A stretch of 64,000 nt of DNA from contig NZ_ADAQ01000013.1 in the NCBI RefSeq assembly GCF_000176515.1, positions 583,361 to 647,360 on the forward strand, written 5' to 3'. This document shows positions 8,815-16,250 of this stretch, one piece after another. Each line of letters begins with the position of its first letter. The stretch's first letter is position 1. The notes under the pieces were generated by a model. That model made no database searches. It worked only from the letters and a program-made list of their open reading frames with translations, and was not told the origin of the DNA. A program made the translations under genes and the position numbers. This DNA is from Grimontia hollisae CIP 101886 (GTDB taxonomy: Bacteria; Pseudomonadota; Gammaproteobacteria; Enterobacterales; Vibrionaceae).

Positions 8815-9594
8815 ATGTCGTTAAGCCCAGAATTAGAACGTTTACTCGAACCAGTACGCGGTTTCCTGCATTGCGAAACCCCACAAGCGTGGATTGATGA
8901 AGCGATTAAGCCAGAGAACGAAACTATTCTTTTGCGCGATCATGCCAACTGTGAGTTAAAAGCCAGCCAAACGGCGATGTGGCTGATCCGCAAATACGCC
9001 ATTGATGCATCCAGCGGGGCCTTGCTGCTCGAATGGGCTAAACCTTATGAGGACTTCGTCTATCGCGGTATTCGTGAGGGCATTTTCCATGCCACCAAAA
9101 ACGGCCTGAGCGCCCCGCTAAAACCGAAAGAAGGTTTCGAACATGGGCAGGATTTGATCGACAAAATGGTCCGACTGATCAAAGAAGAGTTCCATCACTT
9201 TGAACAGGTTATCGAGATCATGGAAAAGCGCGACATGCCATACAGCCCGTTGAATGCAGGCCGCTACGCACGCGGATTGATGTCAGTGGTGCGCACCCAC
9301 GAACCCGCCATGCTGATCGACAAGTTGATCATCGGTGCCTACATTGAAGCCCGCTCGTGTGAGCGCTTTGCAAAAGTGGCCCCTTACCTTGATGAAGAGC
9401 TGCGCAAGTTCTACATCTCCCTGCTGCGCTCAGAAGCACGCCACTATCAGGACTACCTCACGCTGGCAGCGGCCATTGCCGGTGGTGATATCAGCGACCG
9501 TGTTAAAGCGATTGGTGAGAAAGAAGCAGAGCTTATCCAAACCCCTGATGATATGTTCCGTTTTCACAGCGGCGTACCGCAACTGGCGGCCTAA
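8815..9594 (+). CDS. miaE: tRNA-(ms2io6A37)-hydroxylase MiaE
   Basis: MiaE hydroxylates the isopentenyl group of ms2i6A at position 37 of tRNAs that read codons beginning with U, using a non-heme diiron centre and oxygen. The protein is all-helical and 259 residues long. The expected carboxylate and histidine ligands occur in segments such as EEFHHFEQVIEIME and EARSCERFAKVAPYLDE, then SEARHYQDY, which fit the ferritin-like four-helix arrangement. I chose the ATG at 8815, which begins MSLSPELERLLEPV; the open frame extends upstream to 8734 without family similarity or a good ribosome site. Monocistronic: a terminator follows directly. Confidence 0.9.
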   Translation: MSLSPELERLLEPVRGFLHCETPQAWIDEAIKPENETILLRDHANCELKASQTAMWLIRKYAIDASSGALLLEWAKPYEDFVYRGIREGIFHATKNGLSAPLKPKEGFEHGQDLIDKMVRLIKEEFHHFEQVIEIMEKRDMPYSPLNAGRYARGLMSVVRTHEPAMLIDKLIIGAYIEARSCERFAKVAPYLDEELRKFYISLLRSEARHYQDYLTLAAAIAGGDISDRVKAIGEKEAELIQTPDDMFRFHSGVPQLAA

Positions 9595-9602
9595 TACCTT
9601 GT

Positions 9603-9632
9603 AAAGCCGGGGCATTTGTCCCCGGCTTTTTC
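9603..9632 (+). terminator. Rho-independent terminator of miaE
   Basis: AAAGCCGGGG (9603-9612) pairs with CCCCGGCTTT (9620-9629), and the stem runs into a T-run. Confidence 0.9.
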
Positions 9633-9708
9633 TTTCTCCGCGCCAAGACTTGCTTCACTTTCAATTGTTCGGTAAACAAGACACAAATCTGAGCAACCAG
9701 GGATTACT

Positions 9709-10449
9709 ATGTTCAAGAAACTGAAAGCCTCTTTCGGCATTGGCGCAGCAAAAGTCGATACCATCCTGCACAATGCATCGGTTTACCAAGGCGAAACACT
9801 GCGTGGCACAGTCCACATCAAAGGCGGTGATGTTGAGCAAGAGATTGATTGCATCACCCTGAAACTCTGCACCGAAGTAAAAGTGGAAACCGACTCAGGA
9901 GCCAGTTACCAACCGTTCGTGCTTGGGCATATCCAGGCCAATACCCCTTTCACCATTCAACCGGGTGAAGAAAAAGACGTGCCGTTCGAGCTGAAGCTGC
10001 ACGACGAAACCCCGGTTACCGCCGTGAATGCGCGCTTTAACCAAAGCCATGTCTGGGTTGAAACTGTCCTCGATATTGATTTTGCCATCGACCCAACCGA
10101 TCGCGATTACCTTGAAGTGCGCCCGTTACCGGCTGTTCAGCGGGTGCTATCTGCGCTGGAGCGAGAAGGCTTCACCATGATGAAAGCCGATGTTGAGAAA
10201 GGCCAGCTGCGTGGTAACGGCTTTGTGTCTAGGTCTGGCTGCTATCAGGAGCTTGAATTCCAAAACAGCAGCATGTTCAACAAGACAGAAATCGAGCTTT
10301 CTTTCATTCTCGATGGCCCTGTCATCCACTGTCTGGCAGAGATTGACCGCGCATTTGGCCGTGGTGATACCTACCGCTCTTTCACCCTGTCCCGCGATGC
10401 ATCAGAAGGTGAGGTGGCACAAGCTTTAGGGCCAATTTTCAGGGTGTAG
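9709..10449 (+). CDS. Spo0M-like (SpoOM family) protein
   Basis: A 246-residue protein of the Spo0M family, which has an arrestin-like double beta-sandwich fold. The N-terminal part (FKKLKASFGIGAAKVDTIL, then GETLRGTVHIKGGDVEQEI) and the segment on calculated beta strands up to about residue 130 are typical of the family. In Bacillus, Spo0M affects sporulation and cell-division-related control; in non-sporulating gammaproteobacteria the role is not known and no sporulation should be inferred. The ATG at 9709 follows AGGGA. It is monocistronic, with its own terminator. Confidence 0.85.
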   Translation: MFKKLKASFGIGAAKVDTILHNASVYQGETLRGTVHIKGGDVEQEIDCITLKLCTEVKVETDSGASYQPFVLGHIQANTPFTIQPGEEKDVPFELKLHDETPVTAVNARFNQSHVWVETVLDIDFAIDPTDRDYLEVRPLPAVQRVLSALEREGFTMMKADVEKGQLRGNGFVSRSGCYQELEFQNSSMFNKTEIELSFILDGPVIHCLAEIDRAFGRGDTYRSFTLSRDASEGEVAQALGPIFRV

Positions 10450-10472
10450 TGCGCCTGTCTTACCCGTACGAG

Positions 10473-10496
10473 AGCCGGTAACCACCGGCTTTTTCA
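10473..10496 (+). terminator. Rho-independent terminator of the spo0M-like gene
   Basis: AGCCGGT (10473-10479) pairs with ACCGGCT (10484-10490), with an AACC loop, followed by TTTTC. Confidence 0.85.
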
Positions 10497-10577
10497 CATT
10501 TTCACGTTTTTATTCAATAAGTTATCAATAACGCATCCCAAAAACACATCCCCAAAACCTAAGCCGTTTTTATCATT

Positions 10578-10606
10578 TTCACCATTCACTAGACGACTGG
10601 TCTAAT
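10578..10606 (+). promoter_or_regulatory. Promoter of the TetR gene with embedded operator
   Basis: A -35 TTCACC (10578-10583) and a -10 TCTAAT (10601-10606) are separated by 17 bases. The inverted repeat TAGAC-N5-GTCTA (10590-10604) fills the spacer and half of the -10, so a bound repressor would block polymerase. A second possible -10, TATTAT (10613-10618), would place the transcript start at or within two bases of the ATG. Confidence 0.7.
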
Positions 10607-10626
10607 TTTATGTATTATCCCAAACC

Positions 10627-11223
10627 ATGAACACAGAAACTCAATCTACACGCCAACACATCCTCAACGTCGGTTATGAACTGATCGTTGAAAAAGGCTT
10701 TTATAACGTTGGTCTGGCACAGTTGTTAAACCATGCAGGGGTGCCGAAAGGCTCCTTCTACCACTATTTCAAATCCAAAGAGCAGTTCGGCGAAGCCTTG
10801 ATTGAGGAATATTTTGCCCAATACCGGGCAAAGATGGATGCCCACTTCAGCGACTCTACCGCCAATGGCTACGACAAGCTGATGGGGTATTGGGCGAAGT
10901 GGCTTGAAATGGACGATGGCATGTGTGCCACCCAGCGCTGTCTGGTGGTAAAACTCAGTGCGGAAGTCTCTGACCTGTCCGAATCTATGCGTTTATCGCT
11001 GCTCAACGGCGCAAACCGTATTGTTGCTATTCTCGCTGACTGTGTTCAGAACGGGATTGATGATGGCTCTGTTAAGGTTGAAGATGCCTATCAAACCGCG
11101 AACCAGCTTTATCACCTGTGGATTGGTGCAAGCCTGATGAGCAAACTTAACCAGAATGTTGAACCGATGAAACAGGCACTGAAGACCACCCAGCATTTGT
11201 TGTCAGGCCAACATCCGTTCTAA
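10627..11223 (+). CDS. TetR family transcriptional repressor
   Basis: A 198-residue repressor. The N-terminal TetR helix-turn-helix is clear: LNHAGVPKGSFYHYFKSKEQFGEAL at about residues 36-60. The C-terminal region is a helical ligand-binding and dimerisation domain with cysteines (CATQRC near residue 100) that might sense electrophiles, a feature of the NemR-like group; this is inference. The same inverted repeat lies in its own promoter and in front of the CurA-type reductase gene downstream, so it probably represses both and is released by a reactive substrate of the reductase. There is no Shine-Dalgarno sequence in the few bases before the ATG. A terminator separates it from the reductase gene. 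Confidence 0.9.
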   Translation: MNTETQSTRQHILNVGYELIVEKGFYNVGLAQLLNHAGVPKGSFYHYFKSKEQFGEALIEEYFAQYRAKMDAHFSDSTANGYDKLMGYWAKWLEMDDGMCATQRCLVVKLSAEVSDLSESMRLSLLNGANRIVAILADCVQNGIDDGSVKVEDAYQTANQLYHLWIGASLMSKLNQNVEPMKQALKTTQHLLSGQHPF

Positions 11224-11252
11224 TCTAACGCGGTGATCGGCACCGCACAAAA

Positions 11253-11280
11253 CCGCCAAACTATCGTGGCGGATTTTTTT
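11253..11280 (+). terminator. Rho-independent terminator of the TetR gene
   Basis: CCGCCA (11253-11258) pairs with TGGCGG (11267-11272), followed by A and seven T residues. The T-run overlaps the likely -35 region of the next gene. Confidence 0.85.
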
Positions 11281-11289
11281 ACCCAAGCA

Positions 11290-11306
11290 CTAGACGACTG
11301 GTCTAG
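11290..11306. promoter_or_regulatory. TetR operator in front of the CurA-type reductase
   Basis: CTAGAC, spacer GACTG, GTCTAG is a perfect inverted repeat. It has the same arms and the same spacer sequence as the site upstream of the TetR gene (10590-10604). A TTTACC element at 11278-11283 could be the -35, putting the operator over spacer and -10, as in the first promoter. Confidence 0.8.
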
Positions 11307-11321
11307 TTGAGGAAAATCATT

Positions 11322-12356
11322 ATGTCAGCTTCACTGGAAAATAACCGAATTGTTCTTGCATCCCGCCCTGTTGGGGCGCCTGTTACCGATAACTTCCGCT
11401 TAGAAGTTCAACCCGTTCCAGACCTGAAAAACGGTGAAGTGCTGCTCCGCACGATTTATCTTTCACTGGACCCTTACATGCGCGGCCGTATGAGCGATGC
11501 CAAATCCTATGCGGATCCCGTAGACGTTAACGATATCATGGTTGGCAGCACCGTCTGCCAGGTAGAAGCCTCCACCCACCCTGATTTTGAAAAAGGTGAG
11601 TGGGTTCTCGCCTACACAGGCTGGCAGTCTTACGCCGTGTCCAACGGTGACGGTTTATTGAAACTGGGTAAAAATCCGGAAAATCCTTCCTATGCGCTCG
11701 GTGTATTGGGTATGCCAGGTTTCACTGCATACATGGGACTTCTCGATATCGGTCAGCCAAAAGAAGGGGAAACGCTGGTTGTTGCCGCTGCAACCGGGCC
11801 GGTGGGTGCAACAGTTGGTCAGATTGGCAAACTGAAAGGGTGTAAAGTGGTGGGTATTGCCGGTGGTGAAGAAAAATGCCGCCATGCAGTGGAAAATTTA
11901 GGGTTTGATATCTGTATCGACCACAAGGCGGACGACTTTGCCAAGCAACTGGCAGCAGCGTGTGACAAAGGCATTGATGTGTACTACGAAAATGTCGGCG
12001 GCAAGGTATTTGACGCAGTACTCCCCCTGCTCAACACCAGCGCTCGCATTCCTGTCTGCGGATTGATCTCTCAGTACAATGCAACTGAACTGCCAGCAGG
12101 CCCCGATCGCATGCCACTGTTGATGAGCACCCTGCTGACTAAACGCATCCGAATGCAAGGTTTCATCATTTTTGATGACTACGGACACCGCTACGAAGAA
12201 TTTGCGGCGGATATGTCCCAATGGATTTCTGAAGGAAAAATTCAGTATAAAGAACAAATCGTTGACGGTCTGGAAAATGCCCCAGAAGCTTTTATGGGAC
12301 TGCTGGAAGGGAAAAACTTCGGTAAGCTTGTTATCAAGGTGGCGGACGCTATCTAA
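11322..12356 (+). CDS. curA: NADP-dependent zinc-less medium-chain reductase (CurA/YncB type)
   Basis: A 344-residue medium-chain dehydrogenase/reductase of the leukotriene B4 12-hydroxydehydrogenase/CurA branch. Such enzymes reduce alpha,beta-unsaturated ketones or aldehydes with NADPH; E. coli CurA reduces curcumin. The N-terminal GroES-like part contains SLDPYMRGRM near residue 50. The Rossmann dinucleotide motif AATGPVGATVGQIGKLKG is near residues 150-167, followed by GIAGGEEKC. No zinc ligands are present, as expected. I chose the ATG at 11322, 6-8 bases after TGAGGA; the frame is open to a TTG at 11307 that lies next to the operator. Regulation by the adjacent TetR protein through the shared palindrome is likely. 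Confidence 0.87.
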   Translation: MSASLENNRIVLASRPVGAPVTDNFRLEVQPVPDLKNGEVLLRTIYLSLDPYMRGRMSDAKSYADPVDVNDIMVGSTVCQVEASTHPDFEKGEWVLAYTGWQSYAVSNGDGLLKLGKNPENPSYALGVLGMPGFTAYMGLLDIGQPKEGETLVVAAATGPVGATVGQIGKLKGCKVVGIAGGEEKCRHAVENLGFDICIDHKADDFAKQLAAACDKGIDVYYENVGGKVFDAVLPLLNTSARIPVCGLISQYNATELPAGPDRMPLLMSTLLTKRIRMQGFIIFDDYGHRYEEFAADMSQWISEGKIQYKEQIVDGLENAPEAFMGLLEGKNFGKLVIKVADAI

Positions 12357-12383
12357 TTTTCCTCTCTCTCATGGCCTTTAATG

Positions 12384-12418
12384 AAGTCCGTCAGGTATCT
12401 GACCTGGGGGACTTTTTA
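12384..12418 (+). terminator. Probable terminator of the curA-type gene
   Basis: A nested stem, AAGTCC plus GTCAG pairing with CTGAC and GGACTT, is followed by a T-run (TTTTTATT). Confidence 0.65.
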
Positions 12419-12451
12419 TTACCGCTATGGCGCAAACCAAAAAGATGAGTT

Positions 12452-12922
12452 TTGTCGATAACCTCCGTCAGTCTTTATGGCGACCGCATTTCTCTCCAAA
12501 AATTAATCAATTACAACATCACCTCCCCATCAATAAATTTTTGTAATATTTTTGTAATAGATGTTGAAGAAAAAACCGGACAGTGGGCGTTCTGGTGTGA
12601 AGACCTGAACAGCAAAAATTTTGCTGGCCGCACAGACTGGCGCAGAGCTACTATGCAAGAAATGCTGTCCCTGTATCGCAAAGTGGGGGGCAGTATATGG
12701 AATGGAGAAAATGGCGATTCGAAAACTGGTGAAGGCTTGGGCTGGCCTGCATCATTTGAATACTGGACTATGACCAGTGGTCACCAGGATTATGTTCCTT
12801 ATCAAGGTTATTACGATTTGGTCAATATGAAAAACGCGACTTCTTGGATGATCGGTTATCTTAGCGATCCAGCCTATGCTTCATGCGTGTCTGAGACCCA
12901 AACAACAGCGACTGAAAAATAA
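12452..12922 (+). pseudogene. C-terminal fragment resembling an Lcl/DUF1566 domain protein
   Basis: The frame encodes 156 residues. From about residue 45 it contains FWCEDLNSKNFAGRTDWRRATMQEMLSLY and later GWPASFEYWTMTSG, the pattern of the Lcl C-terminal/DUF1566 domain that normally ends large surface proteins with Ig-like repeats in Vibrionaceae. The first 40 residues look like read-through of non-coding AT-rich DNA. No ribosome site precedes any ATG and no signal peptide is present. The simplest reading is a remnant whose large N-terminal part has been deleted. A small live gene cannot be excluded. It ends before a strong terminator. Confidence 0.5.
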
Positions 12923-12955
12923 GGTATAACTTACTAACCCCAATCGTCCTCTGAT

Positions 12956-12998
12956 GCCCGGCAACTCACCTTTCAAGGCGTGTTGCCGGGCTCTTTTT
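12956..12998 (+). terminator. Rho-independent terminator after the DUF1566-like fragment
   Basis: GCCCGGCAAC (12956-12965) pairs perfectly with GTTGCCGGGC (12982-12991) and is followed by TCTTTTTT. The survival of a strong terminator fits a formerly complete gene. Confidence 0.85.
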
Positions 12999-13023
12999 TC
13001 CTCATCATTGTGCTGATTTAACG

Positions 13024-13590
13024 TTATTCACCCACATCCACGCCATAACGAAAACAGCTTGTCAGGTGATCGTTAACCATACCGGTCGCCTGCATATACG
13101 CGTAGCAAATCGTAGAGCCCACAAACTTAAAGCCTTTCTTTTTCAGCGCCTTGCTCATAGCATCTGACTCAGGGGTTGATGTCGGCACATCTGCCATTGT
13201 TTCCCAGTGATTGATACGGGGTTTGCCATCCACAAACTGCCAGATATATTCATTGAAACTGCCATACTCTTTCTGGATTTTCAGCACCAGATTGGCGTTG
13301 ATCACTGTGCCATTCACCTTGAGTTTATTGCGAACAATGGCAGGGTTTGCTAAAAGCGCTGCAATTTTGTTTTCATCATAGGCCGCCACCGTTTCGATGT
13401 GGAAATGGTCAAACGCCTCACGGTAACCTTCACGTTTTTTGAGGATAGTAGCCCAACTTAACCCTGCCTGAGCACCTTCCAGAATCAACATCTCAAACAA
13501 CCGTTGGTCATCATGCACTGGCACGCCCCACTCTTTATCGTGGTATGCCTGATCCCGTTCACTCACATTGGCCCAGCTACAACGTTCCAT
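13024..13590 (-). CDS. tag: DNA-3-methyladenine glycosylase I
   Basis: Tag removes 3-methyladenine from alkylated DNA as the first step of base excision repair. The 188-residue protein carries the residues known from E. coli Tag at the same numbers: Tyr16, Glu38 and Trp46 in the base-binding pocket, and Cys4, His17, His175 and Cys179 for the structural zinc. The start ATG at 13590 is preceded by GAGGA. It is convergent with the DUF1566-like fragment and appears monocistronic. Confidence 0.95.
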   Translation of the reverse strand: MERCSWANVSERDQAYHDKEWGVPVHDDQRLFEMLILEGAQAGLSWATILKKREGYREAFDHFHIETVAAYDENKIAALLANPAIVRNKLKVNGTVINANLVLKIQKEYGSFNEYIWQFVDGKPRINHWETMADVPTSTPESDAMSKALKKKGFKFVGSTICYAYMQATGMVNDHLTSCFRYGVDVGE

Positions 13591-13761
13591 GTTTGTCCTC
13601 GATATTTATTGAAAGCACTGTTTATTTATACATACCTATTTACCAAGACGCAAAACAAAGAAGGGGCAATCGTGAGACAGCCCCCCTTTATCCAGAATAA
13701 CCGCTAGTTCTCTGCGGAAAGCCAGACACTTGGTCAGTCTGATCCACTTTATCAAAGGCGG

Positions 13762-15909
13762 TTAAACCAGGCTGACGCCGTCCTGATAGACATGTTCCGC
13801 ATCTGTCCAAATGGTGATGGTATCGTAAACGGCATGATCAAACACATAGGCCTGCATCTCGCCCACTTGGCTGCCACTCAACCCTAAAAATGCAATCATA
13901 TCTGCAGACAATTCGGCCGAGGGTGCCGCAAAGGCATTATAGGTCCAGTCAACCGCATCAAGGTTGAAACTGTCTTCTCCCTCACCCAGGTATGCCACAA
14001 AGCCGTCCCACTCACCGGGATCAGTGAAGGTCGTTGGCTGGGGAAGATCTGATTGAGCATGAATAGCAAACGCACTCGCCGTCACGCTTTGATCACCTTC
14101 ATCACCCACAACCGCTTCTACCTGTGCGATGGACTTTGGCCCCGACGTATAACCGTATGATGCTCCAGTAAAGTCAACGTTGGTATCCCCGTCTACGATG
14201 AGTTGGTCAAATCCACGATCACCCAGATAGATGTTGCCATGTTCATTGAGAAAGTTAAGGTCTGAAAAGTCTTCCTGATCAAAATACAGGGTGTCGTTCC
14301 CTTCGCTGCCGCGATAAAGGTCTAGACCGGTGCCTCCATCCAGACTGTAATCATCATCGTAGCCGGCTTGCAGATAATCATTCCCTGCCCCACCATACAA
14401 TAAGTCGCTCCCGCTACCACCGCGCAGAATGTCATCCCCTTCACCACCATAAAGGATATCATCGCCTGCATTACCCAACAGCACGTCATTCCCGGCACCG
14501 CCATAAATCGTATCATTGCCGGTACCGCCACGAATCGTGTCGTTGCCTTCGTTTCCTTCAATGTAATCATCGCCCTGCTCACCATAAATGGTGTCATCAC
14601 CGGCCCCGCCATATAGCATGTCATCATCGCTTTCGCTGTCAGGCTTTTGCTTAAGCGAAACATTGTCAATCAACGCACCGTAAGAATCTGACTTGCCCTC
14701 ACCCTCAAAGCGAATACTGATAAAATCATTGCCCTGTGGGATAACAACATCCGTGGTGAACGATTCGTAGTGATCGTTAGCCTGGGTGTTGTTGAAGTAT
14801 TTGGAATAAATAACGTTACCCTGCTGATCGAAGATTTTCACTTCAAACTGGCTGGTTGATGTATCCCATCCACGGTAACGGTTCGCATAATCAAATGATA
14901 ACGCCAATACCGTATCTCCATCGGCGGCAAGGCCTGTCATGTCAACGTCTTGCTGTACCCTGCTATTGGCGTAGCTGTCAAGTTCAAGCACCGTATTGGT
15001 GACATCATTTTGTGGCGTGCCCCCAAATGTTCCCTGCTGCAACTCGATGATACTGTTATCGGGTGTGTACCAGCCTGTTACCTGATGATCATGCAACGGG
15101 CTCCAGTGGTTGGTGGTGTTATTGCCATAGTCCTCAAAGTCCCCGTTTACCAGCAACTCTCTGGGCCCGTTGACCTCAAAGCCATCGTTACCATAAATAA
15201 CGTCATTGCCTTCACTGCCATAAACCTCATCGTTACCATTGCCGCCGAAAAGCGTGTCGTTACCCGTCAGACCATCGATAAAATCATCGCCTTCAAACCC
15301 ATTGATGGTGTCATTCACATCAGCCCCTGAAGACTGAGTGAGCACAACGTTATCAATCAATGCGCCATAGCTGTCAGATGCGCCTTTTGCTTCAAAGCGT
15401 AAGGAAATGCCTGTCGTGCCTTCGGGAACAGTAACGTCAATATCAGCATTCACATAGCTGTCGTTAGATTGGGTATTTTCGAAGTATTTGCTGTAAAGCA
15501 CATTCCCATTGTTATCGAGCACTTTGACTTCAAATTGGCTGGTTGCGTGGTTTGTCCCGCGATAACGGTTGGCGTAATCAAAAGAAAGATTGAGTGTGGC
15601 ATCATCCGTTTCAGTCAGCGCAGTCACATCCACATCCTGCTGAACCCAGGTATTCCCGGTAGAATCCAGCTCTAATACCGTATTTGAGGAAGAATTGCTC
15701 GGCGTGCCGCCGAAATCACCCTGCTGAAGTTCAATTTTTATGTTGTCTGGCGTATACCAGCCCGCGACCTGGTTGTCGTTAAACAATCCCCAGGTGTTTG
15801 AGGTGTCATTTCCCCATGCTTCAAAGTCACCGTTGTTCAGGAGATTACTGTTTTGCCCGATGTCACCATACAACGTATCAACACCGCTAGTACCATTAAT
15901 TTGAGCCAT
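13762..15909 (-). CDS. RTX-repeat (hemolysin-type calcium-binding) protein, paralog A
   Basis: A 715-residue acidic protein, probably exported by a type I secretion system, since it has no N-terminal signal peptide and many RTX nonapeptides. Order of parts: a roughly 170-residue module (about 20-190) with [33 protein letters not shown] and the closing [11 protein letters not shown]; a short RTX block ([10 protein letters not shown] type, about 195-245); a second copy of the module (about 255-420); a longer RTX block of about ten GGxGxD units (about 425-530); and a C-terminal region of about 150 residues that may hold the secretion signal. The module looks like a beta-sandwich lectin or DUF642-like domain, by appearance only. 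The ATG at 15909 follows GAGGA; a longer frame reaches 15990 without support. No T1SS genes are adjacent. Confidence 0.8.
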   Translation of the reverse strand: MAQINGTSGVDTLYGDIGQNSNLLNNGDFEAWGNDTSNTWGLFNDNQVAGWYTPDNIKIELQQGDFGGTPSNSSSNTVLELDSTGNTWVQQDVDVTALTETDDATLNLSFDYANRYRGTNHATSQFEVKVLDNNGNVLYSKYFENTQSNDSYVNADIDVTVPEGTTGISLRFEAKGASDSYGALIDNVVLTQSSGADVNDTINGFEGDDFIDGLTGNDTLFGGNGNDEVYGSEGNDVIYGNDGFEVNGPRELLVNGDFEDYGNNTTNHWSPLHDHQVTGWYTPDNSIIELQQGTFGGTPQNDVTNTVLELDSYANSRVQQDVDMTGLAADGDTVLALSFDYANRYRGWDTSTSQFEVKIFDQQGNVIYSKYFNNTQANDHYESFTTDVVIPQGNDFISIRFEGEGKSDSYGALIDNVSLKQKPDSESDDDMLYGGAGDDTIYGEQGDDYIEGNEGNDTIRGGTGNDTIYGGAGNDVLLGNAGDDILYGGEGDDILRGGSGSDLLYGGAGNDYLQAGYDDDYSLDGGTGLDLYRGSEGNDTLYFDQEDFSDLNFLNEHGNIYLGDRGFDQLIVDGDTNVDFTGASYGYTSGPKSIAQVEAVVGDEGDQSVTASAFAIHAQSDLPQPTTFTDPGEWDGFVAYLGEGEDSFNLDAVDWTYNAFAAPSAELSADMIAFLGLSGSQVGEMQAYVFDHAVYDTITIWTDAEHVYQDGVSLV

Positions 15910-16250
15910 ATCTTTATCCTCTTCTTCTTGTCTTTTTTTATGTTGTCTTGTCGCACTTTTCTCTGGTTCGAACGGCAACAAAGGATGCACTCAAAGACAA
16001 GGTTCTCTCCTCAAGAACAAGGCATCGGCGTTCAAAATCGCTAAAAAAGTACGTGAGTTAACAGAAACTTTAACGGTGTGGGAAATCGAAACAATTAGGC
16101 AGGCTGACGATCAGACTAAACTCAGTCCATCGTTATAAGCATAATGAGAAACAGTATGAGCTCTTGCCAACACATTCTCTGACATAAGCATGAGCTAACA
16201 AAAGAAAACCCGGCGTAAAGCCGGGTTCCTAGGCACTATATACTAACGGT
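15910..16250 (-). other. Intergenic region between the two RTX genes
   Basis: It holds the terminator of the upstream paralog (16207-16227) and probably the promoter of paralog A. A weak candidate on the minus strand is TTGGCA (16170-16165) with CATTAT (16146-16141) 18 bases apart, which would leave a leader of about 225 bases. No gene is seen. Confidence 0.4.
16207..16227 (-). terminator. Rho-independent terminator of RTX paralog B
   Basis: On the minus strand, AACCCGGC, loop TTTAC, GCCGGGTT is followed by TTCTTTTGT. It separates transcription of the two paralogs. Confidence 0.85.

Noticed and set aside
14322-14669. 115-residue minus-strand frame rich in Met inside RTX paralog A, with a similar one at 16811-17119
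   Set aside because: Both are out-of-frame readings of the nonapeptide repeats; low-complexity composition.
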